64,000 bases of DNA, from contig JAHBUR010000005.1 in assembly GCA_019637975.1 (NCBI GenBank), positions 1 through 64,000 on the forward strand. The letters are read 5' to 3'. The position numbers and the translations under genes were made by a program. Below are positions 39,919 to 47,772 of this stretch, one piece after another. The first letter of the stretch is position 1; each line of letters starts with the position of its first letter. The notes beneath the pieces were generated by a model. It was not told where the DNA came from and did not search any database. It was given only the letters and a program-made list of their open reading frames with translations. The stretch is from Bacteroidota bacterium. GTDB taxonomy: Bacteria; Bacteroidota; Ignavibacteria; UBA10030; UBA6906.

Positions 39919-40809
39919 ATGAGCACAAAAGCCAAGCTACTGTATCTTCACGCAATCACTCCAGTCCATTCTGGTACAGGACAAGCAGCAGAAGTGATTG
40001 ACCAACCGATAGCAAGACAAAAGGCTACAGGTTGGCCGATGATTCCCGCCAGCAGTCTGAAAGGAGTGCTTCGCGATTTGGTCAAAACAAAGGATGAACA
40101 GAAGGCAAATGAGTTGTTCGGTGATATCGAAAAAGCCGGACCAATCGTGTTCGGAGATCAGCGAATTCTCTGTTTGCCTGTACGCAGCTTCTTCGGTACG
40201 TTTGCCTATGTCAGTTGCCCATGCATATTGAAGCGATTGGAACGCGACCTAACAGCGATTGGAGTGCCCCAAGCGTTTGTCGTCAAGAACGCTGAAGTTG
40301 TGGATTCCAACGATTCACTAAAAATCCTCTTGCCAAAAGACAATAGCGTTTTGGTGAGTGGGAGCAAGGTGTATCTTGAGGACTTGGACTTGACCATTGA
40401 CAGTCGAAAGGAAGTGGGGGACATCGCGGACAAGATAGCGCAAGTTCTATTTCCCAGCGATGGCAAGGAGTTTACTGCCCGCTTTGCAATCGTGTCGGAC
40501 GAAGTGTTCAACTTTCTGAGCGAGACTGCCACAGAAGTACAAGCGAGAGTTGCTCTCGAGGACGATACCAAGGTCGTCCGAAAAGGCGGGCTTTGGTATG
40601 AGGAGGCAGTGCCAGCCGAGGCGATTTTCTGTGGACCAGTCCTTGTCGCTGACTACTACACAGAGAAGGAAACCATTCTGCAAAAGTTTAATGCAGCGTT
40701 GAAATCGGAACTGAAACAGCCGGCGTCAGAGAACACGCAACCAATCACGATTCAAATTGGCGGTAACGCGTCGGTTGGTCGCGGACTCTGCCGGGTGGTG
40801 ATCGCATGA
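39919..40809 (+). CDS. cmr4: Type III-B CRISPR backbone protein Cmr4
   Basis: A 296-residue Cas7-like backbone subunit, which cuts target RNA every six bases in known complexes. The loop HSGTGQAAEVIDQPIARQ contains D28, in the position of the catalytic aspartate; PMIPASSLKGVLRD follows. The C-terminal glycine loop is QIGGNASVGRGLCRV. ATG 39919 lies one base after the cmr3 stop with AGGAG just upstream; an earlier in-frame ATG (39844) would overlap cmr3 by 74 bases and is not preferred. RNA cleavage activity therefore looks intact. Confidence 0.93.
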   Translation: MSTKAKLLYLHAITPVHSGTGQAAEVIDQPIARQKATGWPMIPASSLKGVLRDLVKTKDEQKANELFGDIEKAGPIVFGDQRILCLPVRSFFGTFAYVSCPCILKRLERDLTAIGVPQAFVVKNAEVVDSNDSLKILLPKDNSVLVSGSKVYLEDLDLTIDSRKEVGDIADKIAQVLFPSDGKEFTARFAIVSDEVFNFLSETATEVQARVALEDDTKVVRKGGLWYEEAVPAEAIFCGPVLVADYYTEKETILQKFNAALKSELKQPASENTQPITIQIGGNASVGRGLCRVVIA

Positions 40810-41225
40810 AAACGAGAGCACAGAGACACCTTGAGCTTGCTTCAGAACTTGTTTTAAAGGTTGCTCAGAAGTACCCACAAGAGGATAACAAGGTAAGGAA
40901 GACGTATGGCAGCCTATGCCACAGTTTTCCGGTGATGGTCCGAACGTGCGGCCTATGTCAGGCAGTAGCCTTCTCGAAGGCGAAAGCTGCAGGCGATGAT
41001 AGCCGTATCGCAGATGCTCATCGGCTTCTTCTCGAACACCTGGGAGAACTCTTGCACGCCGTTAATTCGGCAATTAGCAAGGACGACGTGGTCTCTCCGA
41101 TTCGGAGTGCAAGTGCCACAGTCTACATGCTCTACACGCGCCAGATTCTCACCTCTTGGATATATTTCAAGCGTTTCGCTGAATCTATTCTTAAGGTGCA
41201 GGCAGGGGAGAACGAACAACCATGA
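40806..41225 (+). CDS. cmr5: Type III-B CRISPR small subunit Cmr5
   Basis: A 139-residue all-helical small subunit (Cas11-like) that lines the crRNA-target duplex. It opens KTRAQRHLELASELVLKVAQKY and contains HSFPVMVRTCGLCQAVAFSKAKA, the Cmr5 pattern (given in outline). ATGA overlaps join it to cmr4 and to cmr6. Confidence 0.9.
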   Translation: MKTRAQRHLELASELVLKVAQKYPQEDNKVRKTYGSLCHSFPVMVRTCGLCQAVAFSKAKAAGDDSRIADAHRLLLEHLGELLHAVNSAISKDDVVSPIRSASATVYMLYTRQILTSWIYFKRFAESILKVQAGENEQP

Positions 41226-42298
41226 CCCAACTACCATCAACAGCAATACGAGCGTGCCGCTCGGCTCTTGATGACTTGAACGTCGACCCTGAGCGCGCAC
41301 ATGCGGGCCTGACACTGGACCGGTACTTTCTCGCACACAAGCCGACCGACAAAAAGCAGCGGCAGGAGATGAAGGAGAAGCCCGAAGAAACAGTCTTAGA
41401 GACGGTTTCCGGAATCCAAGTGAATGATACATATCATACAGTGTTCGGGAGGTGGCAGAACATGCTAAAGCAACAATTCTGCGAAACCCTTAGCATGGAA
41501 CTTGTTTCTTCACTTGCAGTTGGCCTCGGAAACGAAAGCCCGCTTGAGGCTGGACTGAGAGTTCATCACACCTATGGCATGCCCATCATACCGGGTTCGG
41601 CTATCAAGGGGATGTGCCTCCGAGGTGCACGAATTTTGAAAGACCAAGGGAAACTTGACGAAGCGCAGTTACGGCTTCTCTTTGGTAATACAAAGAGTGC
41701 TTCCTGCTTTGTTTTCTGGGATGCGTGGTACGATCCCGGCAGCCCCGAAGGGAAACCCTTCCATCGCGATGTCATTACAGTTCATCATCCTGATTACTAT
41801 CAGAAAAAGAAGGATGCTTGGCCCACCGACTTTGACGACCCGACACCGGTGCCATTTCTTGTTGTGCGACCTAGTGCACGGTTTCTCTTTGCGATCAGTG
41901 CACAGAACAAGGAGTGGGGGGAGTACGCGAAAAACCTGCTTGTGTGGTGCTTGCAGAACCTTGGCGTTGGAGGGAAAACCAACGCGGGGTACGGGTACTT
42001 CCAGACAAGTGGTTCCGACAAAAAGAAAACGAGCAGTTTCCAGGCCGGCAGCAAGAACAAGGAGAGGAGCCATCCGCCAGTCTTTGATGAAAAGGTTGTC
42101 AAGGGCAAAGTTGTCCCCGCCAAGGTGCTTAGCAGTGAAGCTGGCAAAGTTACTGTCAGGCTGCACATCACGAACCCTCTTGACATGACGTTCACCTATC
42201 AGGCAGGCATTCAACCAGACACATGGATACTTGTGGAAGTGGCAAACGTTGACAAGCGGGGAAAACCTATCCACATCACATTTAAGCAATACCTTTAG
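41222..42298 (+). CDS. cmr6: Type III-B CRISPR RAMP protein Cmr6
   Basis: A 358-residue Cas7-like RAMP near the end of the Cmr filament. GLGNESPLEAGLRVHHTYGMPIIPGSAIKG is the characteristic segment (PGSAIKG within it), followed by LRLLFGNTKSASCFVFWDAW and NLGVGGKTNAGYGYF (the glycine loop). The C-terminal 90 residues contain a small basic beta domain (VVKGKVVPAKVLSSEAGKVT) that could be an added RNA-binding fold. The start overlaps cmr5 (ATGA). A gap of 105 bases follows. Confidence 0.92.
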   Translation: MTQLPSTAIRACRSALDDLNVDPERAHAGLTLDRYFLAHKPTDKKQRQEMKEKPEETVLETVSGIQVNDTYHTVFGRWQNMLKQQFCETLSMELVSSLAVGLGNESPLEAGLRVHHTYGMPIIPGSAIKGMCLRGARILKDQGKLDEAQLRLLFGNTKSASCFVFWDAWYDPGSPEGKPFHRDVITVHHPDYYQKKKDAWPTDFDDPTPVPFLVVRPSARFLFAISAQNKEWGEYAKNLLVWCLQNLGVGGKTNAGYGYFQTSGSDKKKTSSFQAGSKNKERSHPPVFDEKVVKGKVVPAKVLSSEAGKVTVRLHITNPLDMTFTYQAGIQPDTWILVEVANVDKRGKPIHITFKQYL

Positions 42299-42403
42299 CC
42301 GGAAGGTAATCCCATGAAATTCATCGCCAAATACGGACTGCTCGTTCCCTTGCAATAGGCAAAAATAACTTTACCGTAATCAAACAACCAGTGGAGTATT
42401 GAA

Positions 42404-42934
42404 ATGAATTGGTGGGAATACATCGGAAATACGGCGAACATCATTCAAATCATCTCGGCAATTCCGCTGGCGGTCGGTGCATGGTTGTTGTTCACTCGCG
42501 CACGCCGGTACAAGCGAAAGCTCGAAGAGACGGAGAAAACACTCAGTGCGAAACCCATGGGCTTAGTGCTGTCAGTGAGTGGAATGGATGTTACCGAGCA
42601 AGTGAGACAGTGGCTCCACAAGAACGTCGGTACAATGGATATCGAAACGTATCACAAGCCAGGTGGGGTTACAAGAGAGAATATTGGTCAATTCATGACA
42701 GATATTCTCAAAGTTAAATCGGAGATGACACGCAAGGGCGTTACCGAAGTTCATCTTTTCTTGATGGCCCCAGTTGCTTTCGGAGCTGCTGTGGGTGCGA
42801 TTCTTGATAACTGGGTCCAAGTAAAAGTCTATCATCTCAACCGGGAAAAGAACGAGTACGAGTATTGGACGTATCTGCATAAAGGGTTTATCCCAGGACT
42901 TGATGACTCGTTGCTAAAGGAAATCGGCGAATAG
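42404..42934 (+). CDS. Membrane-anchored SAVED-like protein, probable cOA-activated effector
   Basis: A 176-residue protein with one transmembrane helix (about residues 10-32, NIIQIISAIPLAVGAWLLF) followed by a basic, helical linker and a cytosolic domain. The domain ends in VTEVHLFLMAPVAFGAAVG, then VQVKVYHLNREKNEYEYW, which matches the C-terminal lobe of SAVED domains, known receptors for cyclic oligonucleotides in CBASS and in the CRISPR protease CalpL. Only about 125 residues are available, so this looks like a half-size SAVED that would need to oligomerise. No nuclease or protease domain is present, so the output is probably membrane disruption. It lies 6 bases before the next gene. Confidence 0.75.
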   Translation: MNWWEYIGNTANIIQIISAIPLAVGAWLLFTRARRYKRKLEETEKTLSAKPMGLVLSVSGMDVTEQVRQWLHKNVGTMDIETYHKPGGVTRENIGQFMTDILKVKSEMTRKGVTEVHLFLMAPVAFGAAVGAILDNWVQVKVYHLNREKNEYEYWTYLHKGFIPGLDDSLLKEIGE

Positions 42935-42940
42935 CCCCCT

Positions 42941-43327
42941 ATGCTCCTCAACCTCTCCAATCACCCCTTGTCAAAATGGTCGCACGAGCAGCGCGAGGCG
43001 GCGGAGAAACAGTTCGGCACGGTTGAGGACATTCCTTTTCCGCAACTCGACCCCGCGGCGTCACTCGAATCGATCAGGGAGATTGTTCAGCAGTACGTGT
43101 GGAAATGCGAGGAGCGGATTGCAGAGAACACAACAACGGAGTCCAACGCCGTTCATCTTATGGGAGAGTTTACGTTCACGTACTTGTTCGTGAAAGAGAT
43201 GGAACCACGCGGCATCCTCTGCGTCGCTTCGACAACCGAGCGGATTGTGACGGAAAATCCCGATGGCTCAAAGACGACAGTATTCAAGTTTGTCCAGTTC
43301 CGCCCATATTTTGTCGCCAACAGTTAG
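42941..43327 (+). CDS. Small CRISPR-associated protein, Csx15-like
   Basis: A 128-residue soluble protein between the two membrane sensors. It opens LLNLSNHPLSKWSHEQREAA followed by FGTVEDIPFPQLDP, reminiscent of the Csx15/Csx20 type of small Rossmann-like proteins that begin with 'LNFSHPLT'. The second half reads VHLMGEFTFTYLFVKEME and ILCVASTTERIVTE. Such proteins are suspected ring nucleases that degrade cyclic oligoadenylate. The role here as an off-switch for the flanking effectors is an inference from the pattern and the 3-6 base spacing. Confidence 0.55.
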   Translation: MLLNLSNHPLSKWSHEQREAAEKQFGTVEDIPFPQLDPAASLESIREIVQQYVWKCEERIAENTTTESNAVHLMGEFTFTYLFVKEMEPRGILCVASTTERIVTENPDGSKTTVFKFVQFRPYFVANS

Positions 43328-43330
43328 GAC

Positions 43331-44053
43331 ATGAGGTCAATGAGGTTCTCTGCGAAGTTCACGTTTTCAGATATCTTTAGTTCGCTCTTTGATGCACGCA
43401 TCCCGTTATTGTTTGTTCTTGCTTCCGTGGCATTCGGCATTGCCGGGAATGCTGCGTTCGCTCTCTTCCTTGGTTATCTCGACAAGGTAAATCAGGGGTG
43501 GCTCTGGTCTGCGCTTGCGGGGTCTATCACAATGTTGTTTCTCATCGCTTGGGGAATACAGGTTGTGCTGAGGTTCCGTATGCGAAGATCAACGCTTGAT
43601 GGAAGCGAAGCATTCGCGATTCATCGAAAAGGCGTGATCTACACTGTCGGGAAGTCGAAGGATCTCCTTCTTGCATCGTATGAACGTCAGAGACCGGAAT
43701 ATGTCGGCTTCCTCTGTACTAAGGAATCCGAAGCGCGTGCGATGGATACGGTCAATGAATTCGGAATCTCTGTGGAGCACTGGGACAAGCAAGAAGTCGA
43801 TCCGTGGGACATCAAGTCCGTTCACGCCAGTACCGGCAAGCTGTTGCAGTTTATGGAAGGAAAAAAGCTATCGCATGAGGAGAGTGTCCTCGATCTGACA
43901 GGCGGACTTACAACGCTCTCCATTGACGCGTTCAAAGCCGCCGAAGAGCATGGAGTTGATACCCAATATATCCGTTCCGAATATGACACCAACGGCAAGC
44001 GAATTTCCGGAACGGAGGTGGCCATTCTGCTCACACGAAATCAGAGCACATAG
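43331..44053 (+). CDS. Two-TM CARF protein, probable cOA-gated membrane effector
   Basis: A 240-residue protein with two N-terminal membrane helices (about 23-50 and 57-82) and a cytosolic CARF domain (about 97-240). The CARF signatures are VIYTVGKSKDLLL (103-114) and VLDLTGGLTTLSIDAFKAA (187-204, DLTGG at 188-192), as in Csm6/Csx1-type receptors of cyclic tetra- or hexa-adenylate. There is no HEPN or nuclease domain. The layout is similar to Cam1, a CARF membrane effector that depolarises cells, but Cam1 as I know it has one helix. ATG 43331 is 3 bases after the preceding stop; ATG 43340 is possible. Confidence 0.8.
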   Translation: MRSMRFSAKFTFSDIFSSLFDARIPLLFVLASVAFGIAGNAAFALFLGYLDKVNQGWLWSALAGSITMLFLIAWGIQVVLRFRMRRSTLDGSEAFAIHRKGVIYTVGKSKDLLLASYERQRPEYVGFLCTKESEARAMDTVNEFGISVEHWDKQEVDPWDIKSVHASTGKLLQFMEGKKLSHEESVLDLTGGLTTLSIDAFKAAEEHGVDTQYIRSEYDTNGKRISGTEVAILLTRNQST

Positions 44054-44064
44054 GAGCGTGCCGC

Positions 44065-45069
44065 ATGAACCCAACTCCCGCCCACTCACCTCTTCACCCC
44101 CTCCGCTTCGCCAAATTCACCCTTCACCTCGAAGCCACGGAAGACCTGTTCCTTCCCCAGTACAAAGGCTCCACATTCCGCGGGGGATTCGGCAATGCAC
44201 TCAAGAAGGCCGTGTGCATGACCAAGACATTCGACTGTCCGCCCTGTTTGCTTCAGCACAATTGCCCCTACATCAGCATCTTCGAGCCGAAAGTGGACAA
44301 GACTACTGCCGACTTGCTGAGGATAGGCCGCGATGCCACACAGCCGTTTGTGTTGGAACCGCCGCTGACCGAACAGCGCCCATTCAAAAAAGGGGAACCC
44401 CTTACCGCAGGCCTTATACTGATTGGAAAGGCAATGGATATGCTGCCGTACTTCATCCATACGTTCACGGTGCTCGGCGAACGTATCGGCTTGGGGATGG
44501 CTAAAGGGAAATTTGTAGTCCGTCACGTGACCGATGAGGATGGCGCCACGGTGTACGACGGACAAACGCAAATGCTCAAAAGCTCATATCGCATTGTTCA
44601 GTTTACAGACCTTACCGGCAACACTCCGCCGCCGCAGGAACTGACACTCAAGTTCCTCACGCCGACACGCATCAAGTCGAGCTACAGGCAGAACAGCAGG
44701 CACCTGATCCGAATGAAAAATGCGGAGAACGTCCTGACACTCATTGAATCACTCTACCACCGCCTCTTTACATTGACGAACCTCTACTGCCGCCCCGATG
44801 TGCAAGACTATCGTGAACACAAGTTAGACCTTGTCTCAACAAAGGTACACTTGGTGAAATCAAACGACCCGTGGGACGATTGGGAGCGCATTTCCAATCG
44901 GCAAAGAAAAGATGGTCACCCGACAAAGATGAAATTAGGCGGTTTCGCCGGTGAAGCGACAATTGGAGGTGAGCTTTCGGACTTCGTTCCCCTGCTCAAA
45001 GCGGGCGAGTTCCTGCACGTGGGGAGCGGCGCTACGTTTGGACTCGGGAAGTTCGTGCTAACCCCTTGA
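44065..45069 (+). CDS. cas6: CRISPR pre-crRNA endoribonuclease Cas6
   Basis: A 334-residue RAMP endoribonuclease that should cut the repeat eight bases before each spacer, leaving the handle ATTGAAAC. The N-terminal part has FLPQYKGSTFRGGFGNALKKAV and the zinc-like CPPCLLQHNCPY common in this Cas6 group. The C-terminal half includes FLTPTRIKSSYRQN and LGGFAGEATIGGEL and ends HVGSGATFGLGKFVL, the glycine-rich loop. It lies 11 bases after the CARF gene and 18 bases before the RT-Cas1 gene. Confidence 0.9.
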   Translation: MNPTPAHSPLHPLRFAKFTLHLEATEDLFLPQYKGSTFRGGFGNALKKAVCMTKTFDCPPCLLQHNCPYISIFEPKVDKTTADLLRIGRDATQPFVLEPPLTEQRPFKKGEPLTAGLILIGKAMDMLPYFIHTFTVLGERIGLGMAKGKFVVRHVTDEDGATVYDGQTQMLKSSYRIVQFTDLTGNTPPPQELTLKFLTPTRIKSSYRQNSRHLIRMKNAENVLTLIESLYHRLFTLTNLYCRPDVQDYREHKLDLVSTKVHLVKSNDPWDDWERISNRQRKDGHPTKMKLGGFAGEATIGGELSDFVPLLKAGEFLHVGSGATFGLGKFVLTP

Positions 45070-45087
45070 CTGGGAACTACTGCGAAC

Positions 45088-47235
45088 GTGCATACCTACC
45101 ACGCACAGCTTGCCTCATACTCCTCTCTCTACGCTGCCTGGGATCGTGTTGCCGCCAACGACGGCGCTCCGGGGGTTGACGGCGTTTCGGTCAACAAGTT
45201 CGATGTGAACTTCGAGCGGCATTTGGAGCGGCTGCATACAGAGCTGACAACATTCACGTACCACACTCTTCCGCTGAGACGGTACGAAATTCCGAAACCC
45301 AACGGCAAGGTACGCTTTCTCGCTGTTCCCGCTGTCCGCGATAGAGTTGTACAATCCTCCGCCATGATCGTTCTTCAACCCGTTGTCGAACGCGAGTTGG
45401 AGACGTGCAGCTTTGCCTATCGTCCGGGACTATCACGTCTCACTGCTATCGAGCATATCCGCCAACTGCGCGATGAGGGATATCGCTGGGTTCTCGATGC
45501 CGACATCGAAAGTTTCTTCGACAATGTGGAGTTCGGTCTTCTACTCAGGCGGTTTCGTCAGCTCGTCCCGGAAAACCCGACCGTTGCACTTGTCGAGCAG
45601 TGGATTAAAGCTCCCGTTCTCGTGCAGGGCACGCTTGTGAAACGCACCAAGGGCATCCCGCAAGGATCGCCCATTTCGCCGGTGCTTGCCAATCTGTTTC
45701 TTGACCGGTTCGACGAAGAACTGCTCAAGCGCAAACACCGGCTCGTACGCTATGCCGACGATTTCGTCATTCTCTGCAAGACAAGACCCCGCGCTGAAGA
45801 AGCGCTGAAGCTGACCGAAGACGTACTCGCTTCGTTCGAGCTACACCTCAACAAGGAAAAGACCTCCATTACTACGTTTGACCAGGGGTTCAAGTACCTT
45901 GGAGCAATCTTCCTTAAAGGGATGATTATCCCGTCCAAGAAAACAAAGCTGCGAAAGGGAGGAAAAGCCATGACGCGACAACGCAGGCAATCAGCGAAGA
46001 ACGATCCGAAGGACCGCACCCCGACTGTTCCCGACGCAAAGACCGCAGCAGGCCCTCCCCCTGATGAAACGAAGCCGACGGAATTCGGCACGGAGCTGTT
46101 AGACGCACTTTCAGCAAAGAACATGACCATTGCCGATCTTGTTTCCGGGCAGCAGGAGAACGAACCCCGTCCCCTTCCCGCCGACATCTCCCCGTTCATG
46201 CGCACGCTCTACATCCAGGAGCAAGGCTGCTGGCTCAAGTACAGTCACGACAAATTCATCGTATCCACAGGCGGCGAAGAGGGCGTGGCCTTGCAGGAAA
46301 TCCCGACCATGAAGGTGAGTCAAATCATGGTCTTTGGCAGTTGTCTCATTACACCTGCCGCCATGCGGTATGCACTGTTGCACTTCATTTCCATCACACT
46401 CCTCTCGTCCCGCGGGCAATACTTCGGACGGATAGAAAACACGGAAGGCGCGGATGTTACCCTGGAGCGGCTGCAATTCCGGCGCTCCGCAGACGCGGCG
46501 TTCGTTCTTGCCACGGCAAGAAACTTCGTCGAAGGGAAGCTGGAAAACACGCGGCTCTTTCTGCAGCGCCACCGCCAGAAACAGCGCGAGCAGGAAGTCA
46601 GCAACGCCATTGAACAGCTCAAGCGAGTCTCTGCCGGGCTTGTCCGTGCCGATACGCTCGACGCCGTTCGGGGGTATGAGGGCCGCGCCTCAGCCATCTT
46701 CTTCAGCGTGTACGACGATCTGTTCACTGCGGAGGGTTTTACATTCGAGAAGCGCATACGCCGCCCGCCGACCGACCCGGTGAATGCCATGCTCAGCTTC
46801 GGGTATACATTGCTTTTCTACAATATCTACTCGCTTGCACGCGTCCACCGCCTCAACCCGTACGTCGGGTCCTTGCATGCAGACAAAACCAACCATCCCG
46901 CGCTTGTCAGCGACCTCATCGAAGAATTCCGCTTCCTCATCGAAGGCATGGTGCTCGGCATTATTAACAAACGGCTTCTTGCACCGGCGGACTTTTCCCG
47001 TGCATCGGCTGAAGACAAATCCGCAGCAGACGATGCCCGGCCCACAGCCTGTATGCTGAGCGACGAAGCGCGTAGAGTGTTCATTGGCGAATTCGAGCGC
47101 CTCATGCACCGGACAGTAACACATCCCCCCACTGGCTACACCGTCACCTATCGCCGGTGCCTCGATCTCCAGGTGCAAAACTACGTGCAACACCTGCGCG
47201 ACGAAAAACCATATATCCCCTTCAGCAGACGCTAA
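45088..47235 (+). CDS. cas1: Reverse transcriptase-Cas1 fusion
   Basis: A 715-residue fusion that can copy RNA into DNA and integrate spacers into the array. The RT part (about 1-300) is of the group II intron type: VLDADIESFFDN (136-147), KGIPQGSPISPVLANLF (188-204) and RYADDFVIL (221-229, YADD at 222-225). A basic, Pro-rich linker (about 284-335) joins a full Cas1. Its active site is visible: E531 (VRGYEGRAS), H597 (GSLHADK) and D609/E612 (SDLIEEFR). No Cas6 domain is fused. GTG start. It lies between cas6 and cas2. Fusions of this kind acquire spacers from RNA in Marinomonas mediterranea; the same ability is inferred here. Confidence 0.95.
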   Translation: MHTYHAQLASYSSLYAAWDRVAANDGAPGVDGVSVNKFDVNFERHLERLHTELTTFTYHTLPLRRYEIPKPNGKVRFLAVPAVRDRVVQSSAMIVLQPVVERELETCSFAYRPGLSRLTAIEHIRQLRDEGYRWVLDADIESFFDNVEFGLLLRRFRQLVPENPTVALVEQWIKAPVLVQGTLVKRTKGIPQGSPISPVLANLFLDRFDEELLKRKHRLVRYADDFVILCKTRPRAEEALKLTEDVLASFELHLNKEKTSITTFDQGFKYLGAIFLKGMIIPSKKTKLRKGGKAMTRQRRQSAKNDPKDRTPTVPDAKTAAGPPPDETKPTEFGTELLDALSAKNMTIADLVSGQQENEPRPLPADISPFMRTLYIQEQGCWLKYSHDKFIVSTGGEEGVALQEIPTMKVSQIMVFGSCLITPAAMRYALLHFISITLLSSRGQYFGRIENTEGADVTLERLQFRRSADAAFVLATARNFVEGKLENTRLFLQRHRQKQREQEVSNAIEQLKRVSAGLVRADTLDAVRGYEGRASAIFFSVYDDLFTAEGFTFEKRIRRPPTDPVNAMLSFGYTLLFYNIYSLARVHRLNPYVGSLHADKTNHPALVSDLIEEFRFLIEGMVLGIINKRLLAPADFSRASAEDKSAADDARPTACMLSDEARRVFIGEFERLMHRTVTHPPTGYTVTYRRCLDLQVQNYVQHLRDEKPYIPFSRR

Positions 47236-47251
47236 CCAACGAGGTGCCCTT

Positions 47252-47524
47252 GTGTTTATTTTGATTTCTTACGACATTGCCGACGACAAACAGCGGACAA
47301 AAATCGCCAAACTCCTCGAGGCGCACGGCAGCCGCGTTCAGTACAGCGTCTTCGAGTGCAACCTGACCGAAACGCAGCTGAGCCTGCTGAAGACGAAATT
47401 GGCAAAACGTGTGGCGGTAGAAGACAGTATCCGTTTCTACCGGCTGTGCAAAGAATGCACAAAACGCATTGACATTCTCGGCACGGGAAAAGTGACCGTT
47501 GAACGGCAATACTACATTGTCTGA
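47252..47524 (+). CDS. cas2: CRISPR adaptation protein Cas2
   Basis: A 90-residue ferredoxin-fold protein that dimerises and bridges Cas1 dimers during spacer integration. It opens FILISYDIADDKQRTKIAKLL with the conserved aspartate, and contains GSRVQYSVFECNLTE and SIRFYRLCKEC, typical of Cas2. GTG start, 16 bases after the RT-Cas1 stop. Confidence 0.92.
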   Translation: MFILISYDIADDKQRTKIAKLLEAHGSRVQYSVFECNLTETQLSLLKTKLAKRVAVEDSIRFYRLCKECTKRIDILGTGKVTVERQYYIV

Positions 47525-47772
47525 CTCGCATCTTGATGCGTACACGGTCCTAAGAGACCGGAATTTGAGGAGTACGGTCCGGGAATGTACTTTACGGGCA
47601 GCACTTTGACCTGGTTCTCCATGCAGACGACGCAACCGTAGCGAAACCTTGTTACTTATGCCCAAGAAAGGAGGAAAATAACGATTTCAAAAGAACAAGC
47701 AACAAAGGAAGGCAATCTTCCATGCAGACACTGCCGTAACACATTGTGGCAGAAAGGGGAAAAAAGGGGTGG
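47525..47772 (+). promoter_or_regulatory. CRISPR leader
   Basis: About 248 bases between cas2 and the first repeat, on the side with perfect repeats, so this is the leader and the array is transcribed rightwards. It contains purine-rich runs (AAAGGAGGAAAATAACG near 47669-47685; AAAGGGGAAAAAAGGGG near 47753-47769). No promoter pair could be assigned with confidence. Confidence 0.7.
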
